A DNA stretch of 64,000 nt. Source: Agriotes lineatus (taxonomy: Eukaryota; Arthropoda; Insecta; Coleoptera; Elateridae). Numbering within the stretch: position 1 is the first letter of the stretch; every line of letters begins with the position of its first letter. The notes under the pieces were generated by a model, which worked only from the letters and a program-made list of their open reading frames with translations, was not told where the DNA came from and ran no database searches. The translations under genes and the position numbers were made by a program. The stretch lies in NCBI GenBank assembly GCA_940337035.1, contig OW679203.1:77391061-77455060 (forward strand), written 5' to 3'. Below are positions 12,336-24,779 of this stretch, piece by piece.

Positions 12336-12999
12336 TAGGGGTGATTCGCAAAGGAAATCTGGCCTACAAAAATGGGGAAATAACAAAAATCGGAGGGACA
12401 TCAGAGAAAATCAGACGAATTTAAAAAAATTAGACGAATCCAAAAGAAATCAGAGGAAATCTTAAGGAAATACCCGGAAATCGTTAAATAATGTTTGACC
12501 TACGTGCTAGCTGAAATGTGAGATGTCATGCCAATGATAAAAATGATAAATATTTGAGTACTCGCCATCTAGCTGCATAGGAGACGGAGTGCTGTTCTTT
12601 AAATGATGTAATTTACAAATAACATTCCACCCTATATAAATAACCAATCAATAGAAAGGAGGCAATATCCCCATACCAAATTCACACAAAACCACAATCA
12701 TACTAACAATCCAGCTGAAGGCCGACGAAAGCAAAAAATTACGACCGATGTAAAGTCGGGGCTCCGTAAAAGAAAACGAGCACAAGAGAAACAAAAAAAA
12801 ACAAATTTTATCAACACAGCCAGAAACCATCAGAAACCACGAACAGTAAGGACAAATCGTGAGGAAGTAAAAAAATCATGGGTAATCAAAGGACATCAAG
12901 AGAAATAAGAGTGAGTCAAACGTTATCTTGAGGAAATCTTTAAAAATCATAACAAAAAGGCAATCTGGTTTACAAAATGTGGGTTGCGAATTACCCCTA
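12336..12999. mobile_element. 664-bp non-autonomous DNA element with 16-bp TIRs
   Basis: TAGGGGTGATTCGCAA at 12336 and TTGCGAATTACCCCTA ending at 12999 (one mismatch). Possible 10-bp target duplication AGATTTAAGT / CGATTGAAGT with two mismatches. The interior is purine-rich with recurrent AATCAGA-like words. No coding sequence recognised. hAT or MULE type is possible. Confidence 0.65.
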
Positions 13000-13494
13000 C
13001 GATTGAAGTATAAGATTGTTTTTATTTGATTACTAAGTTGGCCCGTTATCGTTATACAGGGTAATTCATAAGTATGGTGATTACATTTTAAGGTAGCTAG
13101 AGAACATCAAGCAGAACTACTTTGCATAATAAACTATAGGTCCAAAATTAATAATAATCCCACAAAAAATTAAAACATTTAATTGCTTAAACTGATTGAT
13201 GGTTACCGGAATGAATGTCTATGAACTTAAGTCCACACAGGTGGTTGCGATAGGACCACATTTCGATAAAATGCAAAGCGAAAAGCAGTTTTTTGGGTAT
13301 TTCAATCAAATTAGGTGAATGTACTCTTATCTGATTTCGCCAGTGTTTCTCAAAAGGTGGCATCCCTTTGGACCAGACCCCTAATATATATTTTTTACCG
13401 TGAGCCATTAATTTTTAGTGCAATGTGCTTCTACTGAGGTCAGTATACACCTATTTAATTTAATGACCGCAGGATAAAATGAGGTTACCGATAA

Positions 13495-13519
13495 TACATA
13501 CATACATACACATACATAC
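13495..13519 (+). repeat. CATA microsatellite
   Basis: ACATACATACACATACATAC-type array, about six units. Confidence 0.9.
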
Positions 13520-14058
13520 TAATGAATCACCTTGATATGAAAATGTTGAACAATTAGTGTACGTATAATCAGCTAATTACTAATGGTTTATTTATGTGAC
13601 AAGTTTAGTAAATCATCCTTCATGGACGAGCCGGATAATTTGCAGGGTGAGCGACGTATGAGCGAACCGTCTAATCTGGTGAGCCCCAATAAAGGCGAAC
13701 TGCAAGCGAGCCCCGTACAACGTTTTATTTCCTCTTGCTGAAAATCCTTAGTGATTAATAAAGGATGTGTGTTTATTAGCAAACAATGTGCTTGTAAAGT
13801 CGCGATGGCAACATTTTACAGGCACCGCACCGTGCCTGTAAAGACTCGCTTACCGAGTTAGTTTCGAGGACAGTAATATTACAGGTACCGTGTCTGTAAA
13901 GACGACCTTTAGTCAAGAGGAAATAAAAAATGTTTACTTGTGTGATTTCTCGATCGAAATAGATCACAACACTCTTCTTATGACAAGTTTTTTTGCCTAC
14001 AAAGTAAACGGTTCCTCTACTTTGGTGTTGTCATGATATTGGCCAACTATTATGTATT

Positions 14059-14322
14059 GTATTGTATTGTATTATCATTACCCTCATTTTACCTTGCGGT
14101 GTAGAGGCTGGTGCTTCATGTGCTTGCAGCTGGCCGTAGAATGCTCAACTTGCCCCGGATTCGGGATACAAAGTTGGAGCGCGTCTTTTGTGCTTGCACA
14201 GCAACCATTGTGTGAAGTGTGTGTCATGTTTATGTGTTGACCTTGTTACTCTATCTCTTAGGTCTGTGGTTCTGAGTAGAGCAGCAAGCCTGGCGCTAAC
14301 CCATCTGCGCCACGCAGCTTCT
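14059..14322 (-). mobile_element. SINE, tRNA-headed, full length, with 16-bp target duplication
   Basis: Flanked by perfect CCAACTATTATGTATT copies at 14043-14058 and 14323-14338. On the minus strand the head GCGTGGCGCAGATGGGTTAG fits a tRNA A box; I see no good B box. The body ends in a TACAA-type tail. A 5'-truncated relative is at 53388-53590. Confidence 0.85.
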
Positions 14323-15969
14323 CCAACTATTATGTATTTTTTATTTGAACAGCATATCCTGGATGTCCGGGAATGCGTTTCTGCTTTGTTTGTTGAATAT
14401 CCTGAAAAGTAGGCGCGCCAACACCTCTTGTGGTGTTGAAAATTTAGTTTTAATGGATCGGTTCCCACAAGATGGGGCCACAGATCATACGGTAAACCTT
14501 TTTATGAAATCGCGATTTAACACCCATGGAATTATTTCTATGGGGTTCTCTCAAATCAAACATTTACAATGAAATCCCAGAAAATGTTGATCAATTAAAA
14601 CTACAAATTCGCAAAGAAATTCAGGGAATTACTCTAGTAGACCTATGTCGAAGAGTCATGGAACATTTTAGTTTGTGTCTTGAGGAAGTTGTGTGGCGCG
14701 AAAGAAGGCATAATGTATAATGGAATAATCACTACCAGAATATAATTTTGATTTCAAAGATAAGATAATATTACAATAGGATGCAATTAATAGGATACAT
14801 CATTACATCGCGCATTGACTACGATATGATAACTGTGATGACCTTGCCCAAAAATTCTATAAAATTCTTGAATTATCTAACCGGATCGACTTTTTTTTGC
14901 GTGGTCAGTTCGACTATTGTGAATTAAGTGGATTAAGATAAATCATTTGTGGTGTAATTACATATACATACATGCATAGGTCATCATTTACTGTATTCTT
15001 TAACTTTCGAAACTCACTATAAAAATAATATTTGTAACTGCCTTAAATGCTCATAAATACATATTTTAGTTATAATTTTGTATTTGCTATCAGAATTATA
15101 TTAAGTGGAAAATTGAAAAGGCGCTATTCACGAAGTCCTAAAATGATTCCGAAATTCAATTTCCAAGAATATTTATCTGAAGTCCTCCAATAATGCACTT
15201 TAGGAAGTGATTCAAAGAACGTAGTATGTTAACTGGGAGGACCAGGTTAATATGTTTTGCAGATGCTGAGGGATGGGAAGTTTATTACTGAGATATTTAA
15301 GGTAGTCGAATAACATATGTGAGCAGGAAGGCCAGGACAAAACTTCCTCTTAAAACATTGTAGCCTATGTTAACTCATAGGAAAATAAACACAATGGTGT
15401 TTAAAACTGTATTAAATCACCTACTAACATACAAATTTTGTATTTATACACTATATTAAGTTGAATGTCTAAGCGTAAAAGTGCAGTTTTGTTAATTCAG
15501 TGCGACCTACTGGTCTGGCTCTGTTATGGGTGCTGAGTACACATTGAACTACAATTACGATTGTAAACAGAGTCAAGCGATTGCAGCTCGACCTTATAAC
15601 ATGGATGGAGAAATGCTACGTTTAGACTAACAGCACTAATATTTGTGTTCCAAGCACACTTTATGATTATCAAGCAAATGCTTTCTTTTTGATATATAGT
15701 ACTTGAGCAAAATATAGTGGAAGGGAGACTGCATTTGTGTATAAAAGGTGAATTGATTAAACATTCCCTCCTGTCCTTGCAAAACTAACATTTGGCCGAT
15801 GATTTATTGTTTTACATGCTAAATTAAATCAAATGTTGCTAAAGTCAACATTAAATGTTTTATAATCATATCAGTACCGTATTTGCACATAATAAAAATA
15901 TTGAAACATTTGATACTTATATCAGTTGCTACATTACTTTTATATAATGCGTTTTGTTCACGTACGCAA

Positions 15970-16773
15970 ACTATAGGATGATGTTAGACAACAAAAACTG
16001 GAGAAAAAGTTTCTCTACAATTTTTCGATTAAACCAGTATTTTGCGAGTTATTGTGGTTTTGAAAATCTAAAAATGGTAAAAAAACAATCTTCGATTTCT
16101 ATTGTATATGTATAATCAGATAATTACAACTACTCCACGACAAATTTTTAAAAACAAAAGAAGTTTAAAATTGTAGTTTTGAAAAATTATTACAAAATGT
16201 GTTAAAAATGTAGTAAACATGACATAGATGTACATTCGCCCAATCTCAAGTGTCATTTCTAAAGTGGCAAAAAACACGTGGTCCTGCAACTCATTCAAAT
16301 TATACAAATGCGATTTTCAGAGCAACGATTGTAGGTATTCCTATAAAAAGTCGCATGGCCGTAGATTGGTGAACTAGGCGACCAGGCAATTGGACCGCCT
16401 CTGCCAATCCAGGTATTCGTCAACATCAATGCTAAATGAGGGACCTTAAAAACCATATTTTTTCACACTATAGAAGTAATTTATTTAGGAATTTCAAGAA
16501 ATTTCATGGTTTGGTAAAATGTGGATTCAATAAAACGAGTGAATGGAACTGATGAAAATTAAGGAATATAATAGCACGCTTACCAGTCGATCACCTAATA
16601 GTTCACTTCATACATTTAACTCAATCGATGTTGATGATTTCTAAGTTTTGCTGAATGTTTTTCTACTGTTTTAAGATTTCAAAAATCACAATAACTCGAA
16701 AAATATTAGTCTAATCGAAAAATCGTAAAGGAACTTTCTCTTCAATTTTTATTGTATAACACCATCCTACAGT
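15970..16773. mobile_element. Hairpin element with a mariner-type transposase scrap
   Basis: The left arm (TAGGATGATGTTAGACAA..., about 110 bp) pairs with the right arm ending ...CACCATCCTACAG. Between them the minus strand at about 16350-16410 reads WIGRGGPIAW followed by S-P-S-S-P, the conserved 'WIGRGGPI-x-WPPRSPDLTP' block of IS630/mariner-like transposases. It is probably a deletion derivative of an autonomous element. Confidence 0.7.
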
Positions 16774-17052
16774 CCGTGTCCACGGCTAATGCGATACCCT
16801 GGAGATTTGAAAATAATTTTATGTGAATTTTATGCACAATGTAATTTTACGATTAACTTGTTACTTTTCTTTTTCAAAAGATTGAACACAACGTTGTACA
16901 TGTATTGAAAAATGCACATTCGGAACGTTCAAAAAAATATAAATCTAAATTTACCTTTCTGCTACAATTAAATACATATTTAGGATGTAAAATCGGAATT
17001 TATACACATTTAGTAGTTTTAGACATTTAAAATTGTTTTTAGATTCTTGGTG

Positions 17053-17312
17053 GTGAGCGGATGGCCCCGTGAGCAAATGCTCAACGCTCAAGGGGCCGGA
17101 CGGGTTGGATTCCCGGCGATTTTTAAAAATCGTACGCTCTCTGGCTACCACGCTAACACCTGTGGTAGTCGTTAACCCCTAACAAGGGAACTCTTCCTCG
17201 ATTTCGATGGGCAAGGCTAGCCACCTACTCGCCTTACGAGTTAAGAGGGCTCATAGAACTACAACTTTGTGAAATAAATACTCCACTGGCCTAATGTAAG
17301 AGGACGGAAGAA
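17053..17312 (+). mobile_element. SINE, tRNA-derived, with 10-bp target duplication
   Basis: Duplications ATTCTTGGTG at 17043-17052 and 17313-17322. Head GTGAGCGGATGGCCCCGTGA. The B-box region is mutated (GGTTGGATTCC) compared with the copy at 56469. The body shares GTAGTCGTTAACCCCTAA and GAACTCTTCCTC with that copy. Confidence 0.88.
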
Positions 17313-17322
17313 ATTCTTGGTG

Positions 17323-20300
17323 TGTTTTACTGTACTTTTCAATGGATGTGGAATTATAGTTATATATTTCTTATTTTCAGAAAACATTATTTCCTTATAG
17401 CGTTTTTATCAGTATCACATACCACAAGTACGGGAATTATGCATAAGTTTCGATCTAGGAAATAGAATGCCGGAAGTTGGGCTTTGTTTATCTTTATCAT
17501 TGTGAGCGGTTTTTCTTTTGCGGTCAGAGATACAGCGTAGAATATCGGCTATCATCAAATAATTCTTTTCCATAATGGTAAATCCACAGTTAAGACTTAG
17601 AAATTTATCTGACGAATTACACAAGACGAATTCTCATTAGATATTAAAAAGTTGCAATAGAACATGCGTAAGGTTTCTCGGGTGAAGAATCATACACTTG
17701 TATACAGAGCCTATTTTAAAGGTTAGGGACTTCTTAAAGAGGAGAAACGTCGGATTGCAAAGTCAAGAATGTCTTGGTTTAAATAATGTGCTATTTAGAG
17801 AATCCATTACATTCAAGGTTAGGTATCGTCTGTTGTAGAGAAGGCCTAGGAAAGAAAGATAAAAAATTTACTTATGTCTTAAGTCTGTAGGTGAATGTTA
17901 GATTGCATTTTGTTATGAAAACATTTGTCACTGTGACAGGCAAACGTTTACACTGCATTAAGATTACTTGTATCAAGCAAAACGGAAAATAAGATGGCAT
18001 TTACACAACAATAACGAGTGTATTAATCATAACAGTCAATAAAAAATATTTTTATTAAGTGTTTTGTATATTTTTAAGAAAATAGTTCAAGATCAAGATG
18101 TAATTTAGTTCTCTCTGACTTATAGTAGTTCATTTGCTTCAATAGGCATGTATCAAGTTATGGCACACTTCAATTCGATTATGGCATGCTGCGAATGCGT
18201 TTTTTATGTCAAATTCTTTCTGATGTCTATTAGCTGTGATCTAAATGCTCTTTCACTGTAATATAAGACATACGTTTTAAATGCTATGTTTTGTTATTTC
18301 TGACGTCACAGAAAAAGGGTAATGTGTAGACTTGATTACTATATAGCCGTATCTCGCCTCAAAACCTTCAAGGTTAGCTTTCTGACCTCTGCCTTGCGCA
18401 ATCGTAAATTAGCAGTTGAAGAGTACTTGAATTTTTGAACCACCCCTTCCCCGCTGAGAAATTTGCATCCTCTTCTTTACTAAGCAAGGTAAACAATGGG
18501 CACCAACAGACTTTGTAATACAATGTCTTAACAGTGACAGTGATGACAGTTATTAAATTGTAAAAACTGCAATGACACTAATTTTATTATCCATGACTAC
18601 CACTCCTTGTATATTTTTATTTGAACATATGACGAAAGAAATAGTTATCAACGTTATTAGGCCGATATACAGCAAAAACGGACACGGTTGAATTTTGTAA
18701 TCCGAGGCGACAGCCGAGGTTTATAATCAACCAAGTCCGTTATTTGTGTGTCGTTCAAGATTTTTCCTATTAAAAATTTATTAATTTGAATAACAATTTA
18801 TTAAACATAATTTAAAACTCATATAATCTTTTAACGGCCGGCGGTTATTATCACTTACATCATTTTTTAAAAATTACATACTTCTTAATGACCGCGGCTG
18901 CTATAATTTTTAATAGCTGGCGGCAGTTAAGAACGACTTTTCGTGTGCTTATTTAGTTCAGTTAAAATGCAATAGCGGTACAATATTACGAAAAAATTAT
19001 TACATTTGTAATAACGAAATATTCAAATGTTCTAACATCTGTCACGGTTGAAAAGAGGTGAAAAGTTACAAAAATATGTTATCACAGTAAATCTCTCTGC
19101 ATTTACCTGTAGATTAGTATTTCACCAAACAAACGTCTCTAAATGGGGCTGAACTAACCTGACAAATTCTATGTCTACCATTTTCAAAGAATATTAACAC
19201 AACAGGCATATTTTAATATGCAAACATTAGGTTTTAATTTTTAAATACAGAAAGTAACTGATATCCATTTAATTTCTACTAGCAATGGAACAGGATCTTT
19301 CAGCAAATGTTCGAGTCGGTTCTTTACCCCACGTGTTACTCAGGCAACCACCGTTGCTTACCGCTTCTTATTCCCCATGGCGCCAGGCTAGAAAAACCCC
19401 TGACATGAGTAAGCAACCACCCGGATCGATCCCATAACGGAAATGTAGGGCACGCGACAAATTAAATTACGCGGGCAGACAATAATAAGCGTACATTGTT
19501 TAGGCCTTTGCTAAATGACTTTGTTGCTTGTTTTTAAGAGCTGACAGGCGCCTAATTTAAGTCACTTTTAAACATAACTGTTATAAACTGGGCTGGGTGT
19601 TAGAACGAAAGTTATTTGCTTCTCCACTTCCTGAGACAAATGGGTGCTTTTGTAAATTGGAAAGTTTTGAACTATAATATAAATTTTTTTTTACAACTTT
19701 GCAATGCCTTCTTTCGTCTACCCTTATAAACTCGTAATTAGGAAATTTATCAGAAATGATATAAAGCTGCCTTAAGGCATAGTTATATTTTGCATTTTTG
19801 AAGTATATTACATATCTGTAGTAATACTGTAAAGCTTGTTAATTATTTGTTTATTCATGTTGACACTTATCTGCTGTGAATTGAATTGTATGCTAAAATA
19901 AAAGCCTATTTCCTGCTCCTTCTCAAGAGGCCTGAGTTGCCAAAGTAAATTTAAAAGTTTTAAATTCTACAATAATTTTAGTTTACTTCATACCATTCTA
20001 CCACCCTCTAACTCCCCTCACCTGAACACGTATAACTAAATCAATAGAAATGGTTGACCATTATATAATACTCATGAAAATGTTGCTACATTACATCAGT
20101 TTCATAATCATCGACCTTTGATAGCCTATTAAAATCAGCAATTAATCAAATTGCAGCTTGTTATTGTCGGGTGACATTACTTTTTGAAAATGAAGACGAT
20201 AGAAGATATGACATTTCTTTAGATAATTTACAGGAGTTCATACTTTGTATCAATATTGCAGGGTTATTATTAGCAAAAGACAGTAAATTCGAGCCAGTAA

Positions 20301-22311
20301 AAGATTTCAGTTCGGTTATGAAATAATTGATTTTTCATAATTTCTTTTAATTTATTGAATACATTTTCACTTCCTGTTATCATCTTAAAACAAAAATGTC
20401 ACAGATTCAATATATCTTACCCGAAATGAACATGAAAAAATCTATTAAATTATTTTCCATTACAAGAGCTTAATTATGCTCGTAAGACAATAATTTACGA
20501 TTTTAACCCGAGAATTTCGGTGCTACAACCAGGTACTGCAATCACTCGCATTTTGATTTAACGTCTTAAATGTTCGATTTGCAATTTTTTAAATGTTTTC
20601 CTAATTTTTGATCATCTGATCTATACTCAAAAATCAGCTTAACGTAAGTAAAAAGATGCGTTCTTTCAGATTCCGTAATAAAAAAGGGGGTTTCCATTAA
20701 AAAAAAACATCGATAAGGCCATACCTCATACACGGGACACCCTGTATGTATGCATTTTATTTCAAAAAATGCTCAAATAAAAATCGACGGGTCCGAGGAT
20801 TTTAGCCGGAAACGTACATGTTAGGAAATACTGAATTTATTCCAGACTTTTGGGACACACGGTATAATATACAGGGTATTCCAAACTTCACTCCCCAGAC
20901 CTGGTATCTAGATTATTTTTCAAAATCACCCCATAAAACCATATACGTATGTATATTGCTATAAACACATTTTAAGCCGTTATGGTTATAATAGCAATTA
21001 AAAATATTTCTTGCATATCAAATCATATTTTAGAAAATGTTCCAGAAATGTGCTAGTTCAATTTTTGTAAATAGTATAAAATAGTATTGGTTTTGATAAT
21101 AATTTGTAAAAAACAATATTAAAAATAGTGTTAGCCTTGATTTGAACAAAATGTAATCACAGCAGGCTTAGAAACAATGTAAATCAATGTAAGAACGAAG
21201 ACAAACAATTGGGGAAAGGAAACCAAACTGTGAGGTAGTGTTAATTTCGCTACCCCAATAAATAATTAATTCAGTGAGTTTGAAAATTAATTCTATATCC
21301 ATTGGGTGTGCTGTAGTACTGTGCATTGATTCGCATCACCTCTGCAGAAGTTTTAAAAGGTGTTTATTCTGTGCACTGAGTGTTGGCTAGTTTCGGGCAG
21401 AGTAATTGCAGCCTTGACAGGTAGAGGTAGACAGCGACCTTCTTGGAGAACAGTTAGAACCCTACAGGAGTCGTTCTGCGGGCATTCAGCGACTTGTATC
21501 GGCACGAAGAAAGAGGGGGCATACATCGTGGGACTTGCTGGGGCTCGAGTTAAGTCCTAGTTTTCATTTTAAAATCAACAGAAAGGTCAGCAAACTTCAC
21601 CTTAAAAGATTGAATTTAATGAATTTCTTGGTGGTGTGGGTTTTATAAGCACTTCCGGCAGAAGCGTCCTTTGAGTGTTTTTTTACTTACGGCAATTGTT
21701 ATCACCTAGGCAACGCTTTAATTACGTAATCACTGATAATTGTCGTTTAATAGCGGACTTCTTTTGCGAATTGTGAGGTTGGATCGCCATATCTGAATTA
21801 ATTTCCTTTTAGTTAAATAATATCCTGTATTGTAGCGATTCCATTAATTAAATCACCATTATACAAAGTGTTTATTTTTAAATTATTAAAGATAATAGCG
21901 CGGTAATTGATTTGATAGCAAATGTATTTCTTATAATTCATACAAATCAAAATAATACTTGCTGGGATGTTAAGACCCGACCCTTTAGAGATTATTAAAC
22001 TCATTAATTTTATTTTAAATAAATAACAACCTTAACAAAATATTTACAAACGAGATGAGATTCCCTACAAAACCGGCAGTTTGAACATTTTAAAAATCTA
22101 AAGCTTCGGATACAACAGCTCACAAACGAGATATTTGTGGTGTGTGACTAAGACGCTTTTGGTATCACCGAAGTTAACAACTAAACCTGTGTTCATTTCA
22201 AATGGAGATAGTAAATTTTAATGTTCTATTTTACCGTTGTCCTCTTTTTCGTTGGCAGTATTTATTTCACTAAAGTGCCTAGCTCGTAAAAATTGACTGC
22301 TGTATACTGGG
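17323..22311. other. Long gene-free stretch before the assembly gap
   Basis: Apart from hairpin A (18673) I see no coding frame of note. Isolated MITE-like ends occur at 20730 (CACCCTGTATG) and 20871 (CAGGGTATTCC). 19315-19560 and 21300-21780 are GC-richer but unassigned; the frame at 21360-21560 has no recognised similarity. Confidence 0.3.
18673..18750. repeat. Hairpin with CpG-rich apex (A)
   Basis: AACGGAC and GGTTGA in the left arm pair with TCAACC and GTCCGTT in the right. The apex holds CCGAGGCGACAGCCGAGG. The stem is about 30 bp and imperfect. Confidence 0.65.
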
Positions 22312-22411
22312 NNNNNNNNNNNNNNNNNNNNNNNNNNNNNNNNNNNNNNNNNNNNNNNNNNNNNNNNNNNNNNNNNNNNNNNNNNNNNNNNNNNNNNNNN
22401 NNNNNNNNNNN
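22312..22411. other. Assembly gap (100 N)
   Basis: Exactly 100 N bases, the usual placeholder for a gap of unknown size. Distances across it should not be trusted. Confidence 1.
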
Positions 22412-22639
22412 ACGTATACCTGTTAAAGTTGTACCATTTTATCAACTAACCAAAAAAATTTCTTTTGAGTAACAACGGATTCGTTTATTGATTCCATAGT
22501 TACAAATTATGCCTGCAAAGGATATCTTTGTTGTTCAATGTTATGGTTTCTCAGGTAAAAAATAGTTCTTTTAATTTTTTTACTGAAAACCCATAACAAT
22601 CGTTATCTCAATCTATTCCAATCCGGCTTTTTCCGAAGC

Positions 22640-23560
22640 TTTCTTTCGGTTTCAATGCCAATATCTAAAGTTTTTTATCCGAGTGATGGGCTGCTAACCC
22701 AACGCCCCAACCCCCAACCTGGAGGAAAAGGCCAGTTTTTGTTTCACGGTGGGTATTTTATTTTCCCACTACCCTCCGACACTGCTGGATTGCGGTGCCG
22801 GCGAGCTTCCCCCAATTCCCATGGGGACGCACCCGATGGAGGTAACTGGCAAATCCCACACGGGTCGGGAATAATAACATATCCATAAAGAACAGAAAAA
22901 AAAGAATAGAACATATTCCTAATATGGAAATCCGAAATCGAATGGAAGCCAATGAAACAATAATCGAGAGAGTGGAGAAACGGAACCTAAAGTGGTTTGG
23001 ACATTTACTGAGAATGCCAGAGGATAGACTACCCCAGATATTCCAGTGGCAACCACCAGGAAAACGAAAACGAGAAAAGCCATGACGCTCCTGGTACGAG
23101 GGAATCAGATAGGCAATGGAAAGTAGAAATCTAACTTCAAATTGGGACTAATCAATTTCAAAATGGGAATAAACAATTTCAAAATAAAATAAACAATTTC
23201 AATTTGAGAATAAACAACTTCAAATTGGGACTAATCAACTTCAAGTTGAGAAAAGCTTTTTGTTAACGGTAGTCTTTGGTAAATGACATCACATGGTTGT
23301 GACAGGACGGAACTAATTATTGTTAGTTCTTGCTGGTGCTTTTCTCAATTTGAAGTTGAATAGTCCCAATTTGAAGTTGTTTATTCTCAAATTGAAATTG
23401 CTTATTTCATTTTGAAATTGTTTATTCCCATTCTGAAATTGATTAGTCCCAATTTGAAGTTGAAAAGGTATAGAGGAGGATCAGGCATGGAACAGGGAGG
23501 CTTGGCGTGCGGAAATCGGGTAGATAGCTGTTCGCTGTAGCATATGCTTAGTGTATATGC
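22640..23560 (+). mobile_element. 3' end of a second LINE, split by a foldback element
   Basis: From about 22920 the + strand reads EIRNRMEANETIIERVEKRN, LKWFGHLLRMPEDRLPQIFQ and WQPPGKRKREKP, then two stops; this is the conserved C-terminus of insect endonuclease-reverse transcriptases. The frame stops at AMESRNL (23132) and resumes after an inserted foldback as EDQAWNREAWRAEIG and stop (about 23476-23523). The preceding 22640-22890 block (open frame with RPNPQPGGKGQ) is probably part of the same element, but I cannot assign it. Confidence 0.75.
23133..23461. mobile_element. Foldback element with internal subrepeats, inserted in a LINE
   Basis: Arms of about 125 bp (23133-23258 and 23337-23461) pair almost fully. 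Each arm is built from repeats of about 20-27 bp of the kind AATTTCAAAATGGGAATAAA or CAACTTCAAATTGGGACT. The loop is about 80 bp. Its position is fixed by the LINE coding sequence, which continues on either side (SRNL / EDQAW). No clean target duplication is visible. Confidence 0.85.
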
Positions 23561-23596
23561 CTGGTGTTATCATTGTAAATCATAACATTAATCAAC

Positions 23597-24735
23597 AAAA
23601 AAGTTCATTTTTTTTCAAAAAATAATGCAGAAGTGGAGTAAGAATGACTTCTGACACAAGAAACGTTGCTACAATAAAATAATAGCAAAAAACTAAACTT
23701 TGTAACACTTATCGTGTTGCACCCTGTACGATTTAGTGGTTCAAACGCGCACATTTCAAAGGAAATGTCGGTTCGCTTTCTTGTTCACCACCCTCGATTG
23801 GGTCGTCGTCGTCTTCCTCACTCAACAGGAGCATCTGCTCATTGAGCTCATCGTCGTCTCCAACAGTGTCGCCCAGATTTACTTCGGTAGTGCATTAGTG
23901 CATGAATTCCCTCTACAATTTGCACAAATTGGTGAACATTTTATTCCTGCTTTTCTGCAGCTACAAGCAGCTTTGCACCCTTTGGTGCATTTGCAGTATA
24001 TCTTTGATAAAAGTGATTGTGGAGCGGGTTCCAAGGTAGTGAGAACAGGAGCCAGGCCATACTTGGTTGTTTGCCAACCCCAGTTCAAGGGATTCATGGT
24101 GGTACCTAACCACATCTGAACCTGCAGGTACACCCTGAAGCAGTGTTGGCGGGCTGCTTCCAGTGTTGGAGGTAGGGAAGCCAGATTGAAGTTCGTTTTC
24201 ACTAAAAATTTTGCAAATAGGTGGAAACGTAACTGATTCAAGGTATCAGCTGTCTTACCTCCATAAAGCGCTACTAAGAAGTTTTTCCCGGCATCAACAA
24301 TAATTTCCGGGTTGGCGTCTTTGCTCATAAAGACATCACTCACTTTCGAGAGATGTTCATTTTGCACAGCCAGCCTGACAAACTTCTTCTTTCCTTGCCT
24401 GTAAAGTGATGAAGTGCTATCACAAACACCAAAGGCGTGAAGGAATAGCAGAGCGTTTTTCACTCTTTCTGAATGTCGGAAACTGTTAACTGAGAATATG
24501 CTCAGTGGTACCTTCCCTTTTTCGGATTTCATGAAGAAAATCTTGGTTTGTGGGGAAGCTAATGCTGTGAGCATGCTCAGATTTTAGGTACATAGAATAA
24601 TTATGACCACATTTTTGAATTTATTATTTTTACTAATTAACCTATTTGATTCTTATTGTAGCACTATTTCTTGTGTCAGAAATCATTCTTACCCCATTTC
24701 TGCATTAGTTTTTTGAAAAAATTAACTTTTTTTGG
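23597..24735. repeat. Inverted repeats flanking the CXC-protein fragment
   Basis: About 80 bp at 23597-23677 (containing AATGCAGAAGTGGAGTAAG and TCTGACACAAGAAACG) recurs inverted at 24657-24735 with roughly 85% identity by eye. The single open frame at 23879-24574 sits between them. I see no clear target duplication outside the repeats, so element limits are not settled. Confidence 0.6.
23879..24574 (-). pseudogene. C-terminal fragment of the same family with CXC-type cysteine cluster
   Basis: The minus-strand frame of 231 residues contains LLFLHAFGVCDSTSSLYRQG, GGKTADTLNQLRFHLF, a SLPPT stretch and WLGTTMNPLNWGWQ. It ends in a cysteine cluster, C-x-C-x3-C-x3-C-x-C-x6-C-x3-C-x2-C-x4-C (IYCKCTKGCKAACSCRKAGI...), like the tesmin/TSO1 CXC motif. 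This is the end of the same large protein family as the 26.0 and 31.0 kb fragments, but in opposite orientation, so it is a separate copy. The frame is open throughout, but the 5' part of the protein is missing. Flanking inverted repeats lie at 23597-23677 and 24657-24735. Function is unknown to me. Confidence 0.6.
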
Positions 24736-24779
24736 TAATTTGATAAAATAGTGCTACTTTGATAAAAGCCGGTACAGGT

